A DNA stretch of 64,000 nucleotides from Cyclina sinensis (GCA_012932295.1 JAAONU010000011.1:46750352-46814351); one strand, 5' to 3'; shown: positions 40,634-52,573, numbered from the stretch's first letter. The notes: generated by a model from the sequence alone, not told the origin. A program made the numbers and translations.

Positions 40634-41020
40634 CGAGGAACGAAGCTACCTGATCTACTGTTGTCTGTTCTGCTGTTTTTCTTTCATGTCACTTACCTCT
40701 TGCTGAATGCTGAAGAATTCAACGTTTCTGATTATCTGGGATCAATTTGTAATATTCTTTAGAAGTATAGGTATTTACTGCTGTGAAGATGTTTAATAAA
40801 CTGCAGTTTTAGAGTAACGTAATGTTCTCTTTTCATGCCATGAATTCCCCGTCCCATATTACCACTTAACATTTACAGCTGCAGTGGTTGCTGATAAGCC
40901 TACTATAGCAAGTCTATAATTACCCCCATGGTAATTCTGCTGTGGCTATCAGTGAAACATTATCGCTTTCGCATTAACCTATTTATTTTTAACCATCGGT
41001 ATTCAAGCATTAGTTCCACA

Positions 41021-42955
41021 ATGTCAGTGTGCAGGTCAAAACGAAATATTAAGAAACCAGAGAGATATGGAGAATGGGAGGAAGGAGAATTGAAAATACG
41101 ACCGTCTAGAAGCGATGATGTAAGTAAAGTTTAAAAATATGCTTTTGTAGTTAATTAGCGAACAAAGGAAAAAAGTTAAAGGCTGGACATAGCGACATGC
41201 ATTTATGTACATTTTGCACACATGATGATGAAATCTCATGTATTGTAAACCTTATTTTCATTTATAGCCAGAATAATTTTGTTGCACAAGACTGTGCATG
41301 TTCTGGAAGTATATAAATTTTAGTTTAAATGTTTCGAATATTGATTTTTTTCGGAGTTGCTACTCAATGATGAAAACTAAGTCTATGTATATTTAAAGTG
41401 TAGTTGACATCTTTCCATTTGATCGTCTGTATTACTGGTGATTATATTTCCACTTAATTTCAGAGACTGTGGGACATAGAAGATATCATTGAGAAGAGAG
41501 GGCTGGGTGATAAAGAGGAAGTTTTGGTGAAATGGAAAAACTGGGAGGGGCCCAATTCATGGGTTTCTCTACAGGAAAATCAAGAGTTGCGGAGATACAT
41601 CATTAATAACAGGTGCAATCCCTACAGTAGTAGCCTAGCGAATGCTGACTATGACCATTCAGACTTAGCAGCGCTAAAACAGGCTATATTTGACGCACTA
41701 GGTGATGCACGTTATACAGGTAAAGGACAAATAGGGAGACAGAGACGTATAACAGTTAAATTGCCGTTCAGAGCAAAAGAGTTTGACATATTTAGAACCA
41801 TTCCGGACGTTCCTGATCATGGTAATGTTGAGTGTTATGTTTGCGGACCGGATTTAGACCAAATTTTGGGAGATGGATGGAATTCAAGGTTTCATAAATC
41901 TTCAACCAAGACCTATGTAAGTTACAAAGAGTACATCCATCTCAGCTGGGGATACAAGGACAGAAGGAACTTTGACCACAGCTCTTGTTCGAGGTGAGTC
42001 TGTTCTATTCAGACTCGTCTTTAAAAAATAGATTTGCCCTATTAATGATTATGAAAATAATAAGAAGAAAACAACAAAATAAACAACAGCAATTATGATA
42101 ATAATAATTATAATTATTACTTTTATTATTATTGTAAATATATTTATTTTTTCTAGTGTTATTATCATATTTCGTTTTATACAATCTGAACCAGTAAACT
42201 GTAAATTTAATGTATGTGTACTAGGATTCAACTAAGGCTAATATATTCAAAAAGGTAATGACACAATTTATGATACATGTATATTTGTTTAAATGCCATG
42301 AAATAAGTATTCCGTTTTCATACATCTAGTAGCGTTTCATGTTGTGTCACTGTTTTTTTCAGGTGTATTTGGAATGGATCTGAGGCAAGTAGGCCAGAGC
42401 TGTGCAATGCATCTGTTAAAAACGTGCATGGTCCACCATGGCTGAGTTTCACGTTCACAAGATTGCGAGTCAACATGGTTACCCGTGATATATGCAGAAA
42501 GTGAGTCAATCAGATAAATTCATTCATTAGACTGAGTTAACAAACTGAACAAATTCGCACCATGAAACTCGCACAGAGTGGTTAATAGTTTTCAACATTT
42601 AAGAACAGATATAAATGACGTGACTTTGTTTGCAGCAAAAACTCAAGTCAAAGGCTGGATAAAAGTCAAACTTAGATGAAGTTTTGCTGAGTCCTGATTC
42701 AATCCATGACCGAACATTTGAAGCCTTCGTCGCTATTGTCTTTTGGTATATGCACGTTTCGTTCTCAAGCAGTTCTCTCGTGAGGCATACAGCATTCGGT
42801 TTTCTCGTTGCAAGATCTACAAAAAAGAATATATTGGTTAGTGGAACAAGCGTATAAACATAACATGTGATAACAATTTTTATTTCAGTGTATAGTGTCA
42901 CTATTAAAATGTCTATTATTTCAGGAAAATGAACGTCCTCCCTACTTCCAGCTGA
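41021..42955 (+). CDS. Chromodomain protein, about 265 aa, four exons
   Basis: Exons 41021-41119, 41464-41993, 42363-42500 and 42925-42955, with GT/AG borders and consistent phases. Residues 34-80 form a chromodomain. It opens WDIEDIIEKRG, continues VLVKWKNWEGPNSWV, and keeps the three aromatic-cage positions (W36, W57, W60) that bind methylated lysine in HP1/Polycomb-type domains. Residues 1-33 are basic (CRSKRNIKKPERYGEWEEGE). The rest has a Cys-containing CYVCGPDLDQILGDGW segment and a Cys/Trp-rich C-terminus (CIWNGSEASRPELCN) that I do not recognise. ATG 41021 is chosen because cacaATG precedes the basic start; an in-frame ATG at 40928 would add a hydrophobic leader with no support. If the last intron is not spliced, the protein stops at TGA 42501-42503. 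A likely chromatin reader. It converges on the transposase-like gene and may overlap its last exon. Confidence 0.75.
42093..42136. repeat. AT-rich (ATT/AAT)n tract in intron 2 of the chromodomain gene
   Basis: Runs of aattatgataataataatta and ttattattattg. Simple sequence with no other content seen. Confidence 0.7.
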
Positions 42956-45900
42956 TACTATGTTAGTACAGATACAGAGAAGGTCACTAGTCTGTTGTTA
43001 CAAAATGACATCGGTATGAAACTCACTTGTAAGGATACCTTCTTTTGTGTCTTTCCACCACTTCTGTTCGTGCTTCCAAAATAAGCTTGTCTATGGTCAT
43101 AGTTTTTTCTTTCAACTTGCGACACACCAATGTCGTGTATATACGTAAATTTCTTTAGGAAGTAGGGGACATGGTACACCATCGCTGAAGTTATAAAGTG
43201 TAATTTTTAAAAGTACATGACGCTTTAAATTTGTAGTTTTATGTATGTGTTGCTTATTTGTACTTTTTGCCAGAAAACCTTTCACCGCACGCACGCACGC
43301 ACACACACACACACACAGAGTTGTATCTCACCAACGTAGGTGGTTATCAATTTACTGTTTCTATGTTTATATTTTGTTTTGGTATTAAACGCAACATGCC
43401 ATCACGTGTCTGTATGACTTCTTGATTTCAAAAATTCTATAAACATGTAATTGCTTACTGTGTATATAAGGCGTTACGTCTTCGTCAAAGGTAAGTTTTC
43501 TGAATGTAGTTGCCCACATCTTTGCTTTTCTGTGAAACTCATCAGGTCCAATGTAATTTTCAGTTTGTGGTAAAGCCCTGAGCGCTTCCATGAGATAGTG
43601 GAAATCGTCCCATAATTGTTGAAGACCTTCTACATCTAGTGATGGATTGTTGTCCTCTTCATTTTCGGATTCGTCAAATTGAAAGTTGACTTGGAGACGG
43701 CTTCGGGCCCTAGCGCGAACCTGTGAAGTAACAGATTTTGTGATAAAGACAGCTGAAACTTAGACCTTGGCAATATACAGTGATTAAAGTGACGGAAAGA
43801 TACATGGTGAACGCATTTTCACACTAATTTAAAATAATCATACTGCTTGAAAATGTCTTTGAGATATATACCTTTACACCTCTACCCAAAGCCTGCTTCA
43901 GTCTGTAGACAAGGTCCGCTTTTTTCCCCTTGCTGCTGATGCCCCTATTTCGAAGTTCATCACGCAACTGAACAGCAGTCAGACTCTCTACATTTACAAG
44001 ATGTCTGTCTGTTCGGTCATCTATTACGTTCCGTAGCTGGATTTTGGTTATTATAAGCCTCAAATCATCACCTGGAAAGGAGGAATGCAAAAGTTTTTCA
44101 ATGATTTTTGTTTTTGTTTTTTATTGTCTATTTTCTTCTATTTATGTCTTTTTTTTATATTAATGCTTTCTTGTATTAAGGCTACGTTTAACTATCATGG
44201 TTCTTATTATAACTTGTTTTACTGAAATTAAAATGCCCTTTATGATGCAGAGTGGCAAACGATTTATGAGAAAATAATGATATACTTTGTCATTTCAACG
44301 AACCTGATGGTTGTGACCATTTCTTGACACTTATGTTGTTCTTGTCATCCCCCTGCTCATCCCAGAAATGGAATGAAACGCCTATTCTCCTCATTTCATG
44401 CTCAAGTCGCTCTTCATTTTGCTGGTCTATTGCCCATGTTACAACCTAAATATATTAATGTAAGTTTTTTTTATGGAAAACACACAAAGCAGTCCGGCGA
44501 GTAAATGACCTCAGATTATAATGTTCATTTTACTTTTATATGTGCTTACATAATTATATATTGCTGAAACAACCAAATACAAAATTTTTTAGACTCTATA
44601 GTAAATAAGAAAATACAAATTACAAATGACATACTTGGTTAAAAAGTTTGAGTGAAATTCTTATTCTGAGATGCAGGTCGTCGGGAACAACATTCTTGTA
44701 AGCAATGAAAGGTAACAGATCTGGTTTGATGTAACCTCTCTTTCTTCCATTACTAAGATCATTCATCTGGTCCTCCGTTGATCGTTTGATATCCCAAGAT
44801 GGAACTAAAACAAGACATGATTTTGCTGCTGTTGTATGTATGACTCAATATTTTAGTATAGTACATTTGTACAATTGGTTTTGGTAGTTATCTGCGAAAA
44901 TACACTGTATACTAGATATATATTATGTACCTACAAAAGTTTTCAGAATGAATAAAGATGTAATTTTGTGATAAACATTTGTTTACATAATTATTTAAAC
45001 CTATTGAATCTGCAGAGCATAACGGTTTCAAATAAAAACTTATAATGAAGTTATGAAATCCAAACCTTTATACGAATTTATCTTGGAAAACACTTACTAC
45101 TAAAGTCACAGATCTGGGACTTCTCACAGTAACACCAAACACAGAAGAATTGGGAATTAGCAGAGTTTAGGCCTTTCAAGATCGTCAGTGCCTTCCAGTC
45201 ACAGGATAAAACCCTGAGTATAAAATATACTGATGAAAAGTGTATTTGTACACCAGCATTTACATATCATAAGAAACATTTCGCATTATCATTCACTGAA
45301 ACTGTAATCAGAAATTGTATATGTCTAAAGTAAGCATACCATTCAATTTGTATTCTTTTGTCATTAAGTTCTACCCCGCGCTCTGCACAAATCTTCATTT
45401 CAGCAAACGTTTCCTTAGTTGAAACTTCAGTAACAGTCCGATTCTCATCTCCTAAAATAGTATAATGTGAACAACATGTCAGTGGAGAGTGGCTATCTCA
45501 CATGGTATTTAAATGAACTATTGAGTAATTTGCAAAATTGATTCCTTTACGATAGTTGATGTTAGTAATATTTAAAAGAATACAAAAACACTATATTAGA
45601 AATAACATTGTATCAATTAAAGTTTCTTGAGTATTGCTTAGTATCTATGTTTAAAAAATGTCATGCTGAACTAAATTTGTATGAATATGTTTGTTTGTTA
45701 TACTTGCACTAACCTAAATGGAAAAACAATGTGAGCTCATCATCTGGTGACATACTAAGTTGATCAACTGATGCAGGTAATGAATCCCTTGGATGAAGAA
45801 TCTTGAAAACTCCTCTCACTGAATTTATTTTCTTAGTGAGTTTTGCTCCATCGCAAGAAAAACGTAACAATAACTTTGTCCTGCCTTCTGTATGACCATC

Positions 45901-46827
45901 TGAGACATACTCAAGTATGTCATTTATGGATCTTCTTGTGCAATCTTCTAACTGTAAAAAATAGAATTTAATAAAAAAAATCATTTAGAAATATGTTAAG
46001 ACCATGATCTAAATTGCGCAAAACACATTAATAAGTAAGCACCAAATAATTATCTCCATTAACTATGGCACGGTTATGAAGGACAGTTTACAAGTTAATG
46101 CCATATAATTAAGTGTGTTAATAAATCTTTACACCACTAATCTGCTATCAAATCAAACCTGCCTGTACACGGAACACAACGGGAACAACAAAATGTTGCT
46201 TTTGTTCGCAGGTGGTGTCAATTGCAGGTCAGTTACCAATGATAATGTTATGACTAATGAGTCATTAGTTCAAAATAGAGGTTTTTGCGGACAGGTTTTA
46301 TATTAAAAAAAACTGTTGTCTTTAATCACAGGTGGTCTTTAACCCTGAAAAATTTAACTGTACTGAAAGCATAAATGACCGGAATTAAAAGTTACACTTA
46401 CCTCGGCCACGTTATGCAAAGGTAGCACTGTATTCATGCGTTTTCTTTCATCGTCTAAATAATACCTGCTAGGGATCAAGGACCCAAGCATGTGTATTTC
46501 GTGTAAAGCTTCCTGCGATATACGAAATTTGTCCTGAATGGCCAAAACCCGCTTGCATAGTGCGCTATTTTCTTCCGCCTTCTGCCATTGTAGATTTGGG
46601 TTCACATTTTCTTTAGTTTCAGACCGCGGTGAAAATGACATAACCCTTTCACCTTCACTTGTGCCAAAAGTTAAATCAACTTTAACTGATTTTATTTCCG
46701 GATGGAGGCCTTCGCATGCACTCTTAAAAGCTTCTTCCATCGCCCTTTTTCTTTTGGTTCTTTGGCTGTGTTTAAGTTCAAAATACCCCTTTTTCCTTCG
46801 CGTTCGTTCTGCCTGATTTTCCGCCAT
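42733..46827 (-). CDS. SAP-domain protein with RNase H-like transposase core, 635 aa, ten exons
   Basis: Exons 46827-46402, 45951-45714, 45451-45340, 45213-45098, 44804-44635, 44445-44304, 44071-43872, 43720-43459, 43184-43027 and 42816-42733 total 1908 nt, in frame, with GT/AG at every junction. Residues 1-40 are strongly basic (RTRRKKGYFELKHSQRTKRK). Putative catalytic core: D176 in RFSCDGAKLTK, D264 in CDWKALTILKGLNSANS, then FFCVWCYC (a CxxC), VVPDDLHLRIRI (337-347), VTPYIHTMVYHVPYFLKK (550-567) and E580 in SQVERKNYDHRQAYFGSTNR. This motif order matches uncharacterised transposase-like proteins I remember from cnidarians, amphioxus and molluscs. A SAP DNA-binding domain (430-464, VQLRDELRNRGISSKGKKAD) sits between D264 and E580. 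No stop or frameshift is seen. The motif order is observed. DDE catalysis is inferred. Live transposon gene or domesticated gene is open. Confidence 0.75.
43287..43316. repeat. (CGCA)n/(CA)n microsatellite
   Basis: gcacgcacgcacgc followed by a CA run, inside the intron between exons 8 and 9 of the SAP/transposase-like gene. Confidence 0.95.
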
Positions 46828-48850
46828 TGTTTTTAAAGTTCCCGCAAAATGTTTGTAAACATCCTGATAAGAAAATACCCTCTACATAGACTCTGATATC
46901 TGTATAGGCATCAAATGTAGTATGTTTTGAAAAATTTGATGATTAAATTTAAAATACATGTTTGTGATATAATTGCATGTCTTTGAAAAACTTTTAATGT
47001 GGTGTTATTTTATGTACTGTTTCTGTTTAGAGATTGGTGTATTGCTATAGAATTTATGTACACAATATGGCAGCCAAAAATAAGAAAAGACTGCATGCCT
47101 CAAAAACCAAATCATAAGAATTAAAATTTTATAATAATAACATGTAAACTTAATGTAAAAAATAAATAAAAGTCGCATAAGCTCAAGCTAATCTGTAGTG
47201 GAGGTATGTTTACTATGCCCTGCAGCGATATTATATTGCGGTCAGAGAGATAACAAAAAACCGTTGATAGGTAGACTGGCTGTACTCCTCAGTACATAAC
47301 TGCTGCTGAGTTAACTCGCTAACAAACTGTAGAGAATCTAAAGTGGTAGTATATTCATGGCATGTCCTCTGCGAAAAATGTTATCACATCTGAAATGAGC
47401 TTTTAGATATTGTACTTGTGTTTTATCTATTGAAGGCAACTAAATTGCAAGTAATTCGAAGAAAGCAACACAGCTACGCCACGTAGGCCTTCTCTTGTTG
47501 TATGCAAAGTTAGTTACATGTATTAGCGAAAGGAGAAATATTCAGTCAAACAAAACGATGAAGTGATTCCTATTTTGATTACAAGTAATTGGATTAATTT
47601 TTCATCATGCTTTCACAAGCTTCTCTTACATCACAAATCACAAAACCTTTTAACTTTTTTGCACGAGCATTACTTTTGGGCAAATTGGTTTTGCAGATAC
47701 CATAGGGATTTTTTTGCATTTGAATCTCTATATAACGTCTCTCTTATTACTTGAATACAGTATGTATCTTAATACAATTGCATTATCCTTTCTAACCCAT
47801 CAACCACAATGCATGGCTGGTTTAATTTTATCTTTTGTATTTTTTTATTCTAGAACTATTAACAAAAACAAAAAACTCTCGGCATTTATCTTCGTTTCAT
47901 TTTATTTCTCATTGTAATAAATTTTATATTTACGAACATGGTAATTTCAGACAAAACAACACAGTCTTTTTAAATAATTAATTTGAAATAAAAATACATG
48001 AAATAGACTATTATATCAGACATACTAAAATTATGTTGGTATTGTTTTGAAATTTAACATGCAGTTTTGGGATGCATTTATTACTATTTACAAGCAAATT
48101 ATTGGCAAATGCAATAGTCTTTTTTGAAGAATTTTCCTCGTTGATATTTAATGGAGCTTGCCAAACAATAGAGCTGTGTTTCATTACACAATTTAAACCA
48201 AACTCTGAAACTTTAACGGCTCATTATTGTCATGTTTTAATGGAACTTAAAGATAGGCAAGTACTTGAAACAAAAATCTAATTTAAACCTTTTTTATCTT
48301 ACTGAATTGTTTGAGGGAAACTGTTTTTTTTTAACTAAATGCAACTTAATTGAACACGTGTACTGTAAAAGCTTGTGACAAAAAACTAAGACAAGAGCCA
48401 GATATAACTTTATATTTGAATACGAATACAACAAATATCATAATATTTAGCCAGTAAGGAAGAAACAAACAACAACCAGAAAACATGTACCTAGTATCAA
48501 TTACTCAGACTGATCGATCAGCCGTTGATGAGATACTAATACGAAATCTAAGTCACACAACCTCGTGCACAAAAAAGAGACATAATAATGAAAACTTGTC
48601 TGAGATACATGTAATGTATAAGGAACGCTGAAGAAAAAAATATTATTTCAAAAGGTTTTGGCTATATATGATTTTAATGCATTGTAGAAAACAGTAATAT
48701 GTTCTGCTAGATGAAATCTCTAATATTGTATATGGTAAGACAAGCGAAACGGGCGCATGCTCGCAGTTTCTGGTTCGGCACAGTCACTAATTAGCATAAA
48801 GACAAAATTGAAATATATCAAAAGATCTAACATATATTTAATTACAAATT
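46828..48850. other. Intergenic, no gene seen
   Basis: Upstream side of the SAP/transposase-like gene. No terminal repeat matching the far side of the gene pair was spotted by eye. Open frames at 47563-47754 and 48072-48281 lack splice signals or recognisable products. Confidence 0.4.
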
Positions 48851-50373
48851 TCACGGCAGTTTATTAGCAGCTGAAGGAATCGTGATGTCGTGATCTTCTT
48901 TCAGCGGATTATTTCTCACATTTATGCACGTAATTGTTTTTCCTTGAGCATAAAATAACCGCTACAAAAATAGAAAATAAAAATGCGTTCTTTTGTAATG
49001 ATGGGTATGGTAAAGTCATTAATTAAGAGATAATCTTTTTTCGTTCTTCATACAAAACATTTTCATTTTGTGTCATAAGGCATTCTGGAACTGCACAGAA
49101 ACTGAAAGAATGGTCAATGATTGTATATCCGATAAACTTTTGAAGATTCCTTTGGACTGCATCATACAATATGAGAAAAATACTGTAGCTAGTTTAAACT
49201 TAACACTTATCCAGACCATCAAATGACTTTTTCTGATTAGGTTTAATGTGAATGGGACTTTGGCCTCTTGTTTGAAAGATTTATGACAAACATAAATAGA
49301 GACTGGCCATTGTCTAATGTCTTTCATTGCTTGTTGTTGGATAGATTCTGTTCTCTTGTAAATGCTGGATTTATTGTGTCCAGTGTTTGTGTGCCCAATG
49401 TTTGTGTGTCCAATAGTTGTATGTACAGTGTTTGTGTGCCCAATGTTTGTGCTAGCAATGATAAAACGCCACCCACTATCATGTTATATACTTTATTGTT
49501 AAATGTAAAAACAAATCAGATCGTTTTTTGGGCTGACATTTGTCCCTATTATGATTAAAGTTCATTATGACATACTCATTTCAGTGCACTTCAGTGGCAT
49601 TCTCTCTATCTAAACAGATTAAAATCACTCTGCTGAAAACATTTGTGTCAAGTAAATCTCTTCAATTTTTATAATCTTGAAGTTATCTATATTATTTATT
49701 TTTTATCTCCGAAATTATTTTACTATCAGTAAATTAATGCACAGTTTTCAACATTTTCATCAAAATGATAATCTCAGTGAATTTCACTCGCAAAAAAAAA
49801 ACGACGGTGAACGTGCTTTTCAACTGTGCTAAATTGTTCAGCATTAATGTTTAGAACCTTGGAGGCAAACTTTGGTAAACACATTCTTAATTTGACTTGA
49901 GCAGCCCTTGCAGCCTGGATAATCCTCGGAAAATATACCAAAATATTTGTCGGTTAAAAATCGCCAGCTGTTAAGAATATTATGTTAATGAATCTTGCAC
50001 AAGGACAATGCTCAAAAATAAGGTCAAATATTTCGGCGGAAACAAATGTGACTTCAAAGTGATACACCACACTAATAATGCATTAGCACCGAAACTCTAA
50101 AAAAATAAGTTCCATTTAATACATCTGGAAAGACGGATGTTAAACTTTTAGCTCTGTAGTGTTAGGAAGTTAGAAATAATGGTCATACCGTGCCAGAAAC
50201 CAACAGACAGATAGAAGTTCCGCTAGAACGACAAGCCAAAATTTGTAATGGACTGAGGAAACAATCTGGAAACCATTGACTGTTCTATTATTTTTGGACG
50301 GCGTTATTATTGTTGCAACAAGTGGCTTTGAGGAGCCTGACGACCGGGTTCTTTGATTTTCAGGATTTTTCAT
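48851..50373 (-). CDS. Candidate membrane protein gene (first and last exons only)
   Basis: First exon 50373-50189 encodes 61 residues plus two bases. A Ser/Thr/Lys-rich N-terminus (MKNPENQRTRSSGSSKP) is followed by a hydrophobic segment (FWLVVLAELLSVCWFLA), possibly a transmembrane helix. Donor is GTATGA. Proposed last exon 48961-48851, after a clean pyrimidine-rich acceptor (tctatttttgtag), encodes RLFYAQGKTITCINVRNN, then PLKEDHDITIPSAANKLP and TGA. An ATTAAA lies about 10 bp downstream. The phases do not join directly in that frame: a middle exon of length 3n+1 is needed and was not found. Direct splicing would give a short different tail. An X-box-like site 13-26 bp upstream suggests a ciliary role. 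Product not recognised. The two exons might belong to different genes. Confidence 0.4.
49380..49454. repeat. 15-bp degenerate tandem repeat, 5 copies
   Basis: Units like ccagtgtttgtgtgc, ccaatgtttgtgtgt and ccaatagttgtatgt. The third and fifth are the most diverged. The period of 15 makes a Cys/Val-rich pentapeptide-like frame on the plus strand, which is an artefact. Confidence 0.85.
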
Positions 50374-50385
50374 CACAAGTTCTCG

Positions 50386-50399
50386 ATTGCCTTGGCAAC
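50386..50399 (-). promoter_or_regulatory. RFX X-box-like site upstream of the candidate membrane gene
   Basis: The plus strand reads ATTGCCTTGGCAAC, nearly a perfect X-box palindrome (GTTGCC-N2-GGCAAC) with one mismatch. It lies 13-26 bp upstream of ATG 50373, essentially the same position as the site at DRC7. RFX factors use such sites for ciliary genes. Confidence 0.55.
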
Positions 50400-50429
50400 C
50401 GGCGAAAAGTTCGTAAATAAAAGTCAAGA

Positions 50430-52573
50430 TCAGCTTTAGTTTTTTTGGATATTACTAGTTTATTTTATAGATGTTCTTCTTTGGATAGAGAATTTATAGT
50501 TATATTTCAATGTTTTATGTGAAAGCCGTTGTAAATGCACTTGTGAGGCAAGGAGTTAATCGGCACAACATTTCGGACTGTAATGCGCGCTCTAGCATAT
50601 CTTACTGTCGTAAAAATGGCTTATACGTTGCACCGTAACTATTTACTGAATACTAAAAAAGATACAAGGTTGCCAATCTTTTTAAGTGGACCACGTGTTG
50701 TAGCAATTACTTTTGAAAGTTTATTTTTTATCAATTCAGTTTAATCAATTCTTACGACAGGTTTATAATGCCTACTTCAGTTTAAACCTTTACAAGATTT
50801 TAGAGTGTACGCACAAAATAGCTGAGTCAGCAATATTTCCTAGAACACAGGGAGTAATATCACAACTGTTTTTCAAAATGAAAACATATCTTACTTTAAA
50901 CATGATTGCATTTTTATTCGCGTGAAACTCATGCAGTTTTTTTTTTCAGGTACACATTTTTATTCGATATTGTTTTGCTTAGTTAGAATTATTTTCCGAC
51001 TGTCTAAGCATTTTTTTAGAAATTTCTTTGACTCAAGAATGATAAAATTAGGTGGTTATGATAGCAAAATTGTTGATGTTTTAATTAGATGCATGATATG
51101 CATGTTTCATCTAAGCATGGTGTAAAATAATTGGTACGTGCAGACATTTATTAAATTTGTACGCCTTATTATTTGTTTCATCTTATCACTAACGTTTTCC
51201 GTCATGATATTTTTTTAATTTGGCCAATGATAAATTTAGTCAGATAACTTTGGAGATACTAAATGGTTAATGATTATCTCTAGTTTCAGTGTCAAAATAT
51301 ATCTTCAGATCATGTTGAATTATTTTTTAAACTTGTGTTTCAAAATTGGGAGACAGTACAAAAATCTAGGGAGTATAATGGCATAACCCTTTTGGGGGAT
51401 TATTGAATTGGAACTTACGCCTATGTTACATTTGAGAAATAATTTCGACATTTAAGATGGGATCGGCGGCTTTTTCCATCTTATATAAGGGTATTTGGGA
51501 TTTCAATAATGTTTGCTTCAAGTACTTTGGTTTTTGTTTTTAAATGCCACTTCTTTTTGGGGTTTTAAATTCAAATAACTAAGAAGAGAAACACTTTTTC
51601 CCATTATGAAAAAAAAATATTCCCTATAAGTTCCGTTTCGTAATTCTGTTCTGATATCGTCCAGTACTAAATTTAGACCCATTTAAAAAAATATGGCTGT
51701 AGCTTGCAGAAAGCACCCGGCTGAATATGCAAGTCAGAAATTTGTTGTTGCGACGAAAATTATACATTACGCTTTTAGACTCCGAAACGTATCATAAAGT
51801 TTATTGCTTGGGGAATTGAAATGTAAAAATCTAGTTACTGGTTATTGAATCACAGAGTAGTCATGGGCGATAAATTTTGGTAAGATTATAATGTTTAGAC
51901 TTATTACTGGCGTAACAGGTGATTAAAAGGTTCGATTCTTAATATCCTGTTTGTCCTTTTTAATGCCCAGTTGGCTAACAACTTTTATGAAGCGTGGTGA
52001 TTTTCATTTTTGTCAAATTTTTGTATTGCATTTTTCTCCTTTTTGTGTTTTACTTTGTACTTAACATTTAATACAGGAATGAATTCTAAATTTAGAAAAA
52101 CTGAGTAATGATTTCTACAATGGATTCTTTCGCTTTTTTAAAAGAACTGGGACTTAATTTAGTGCACGTAGTACAAAATTGTCTCGGATGAAAGTGCACA
52201 AGAAAAAGAACGGCAAGTTGGCATAAAAAGATGCATTTCTTTCGCAGTATTTTGAATGTAGATCTGAAATTAAACGAAGTGTAAGGGGTGTTTGACTCTT
52301 AATAGACTATCTTTTCAAACACGCATAAAGGGCTTATTTTTCGTCGGGTAAATGTCGAGCATTGCCCTAGCTTCGCGTGGCTTCGGAGGAAAATATTTTG
52401 GATTTGAAAGGCCAGCTGTTTACTTTTCGGAAGACAAGCGTTCTCTGATATATCGGTGTGTTTGTTACACCTAGCAGACGAGAGTAAAAGCTCTGACATC
52501 ATTTATCAAATTAATTATCCACAAAGACAATAACATCCGAATAATTAGTAAAACAAATTCCCCTATAGCGCAA
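50430..52573. other. Intergenic, no gene seen
   Basis: No spliceable exon or repeat family was recognised. The last few hundred bases are presumably promoter and 5' leader of the small gene starting at 52574. Confidence 0.4.

Larger units (their letters stand above)
9310..40640. repeat. Gene-poor array of diverged copies of a multi-kb composite unit
   Basis: By eye, six sequence modules recur in similar order and always on the same strand. A (core agtctgcctgtcagtc then atgctcatgac/attcgtgagtcatca): 9380, 18150, 21310. B: 10072, 18831, 21981, 32891, 36906, 39923. C: 22925, 25238, 34816, 40447, with weaker traces at 11165 and 14887. D (acaacatctctgtac, then ggtcaaaacaaa): 14298, 24573, 33418, 37709. 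E (gtctgaatcggtgcac): about 23590-23700 and 30905-31005. F (gttgttttctgg, then agaacatgaaacagccg): 11937, 19893, 31340, weak at 36112. The A-to-B distance is near constant (about 692, 681 and 671 bp), which indicates duplication of whole units rather than scattered insertion. No frame is conserved across all copies of a module. It is probably an old tandem or segmental duplication, though noncoding transcripts or decayed genes are possible. Identities were not computed. Confidence 0.55.

Noticed and set aside
49821..49935. Possible middle exon for the candidate membrane gene, with an IQ-like IIQAARAAQVK in one frame
   Set aside because: The acceptor lacks a pyrimidine tract and the donor is not consensus.
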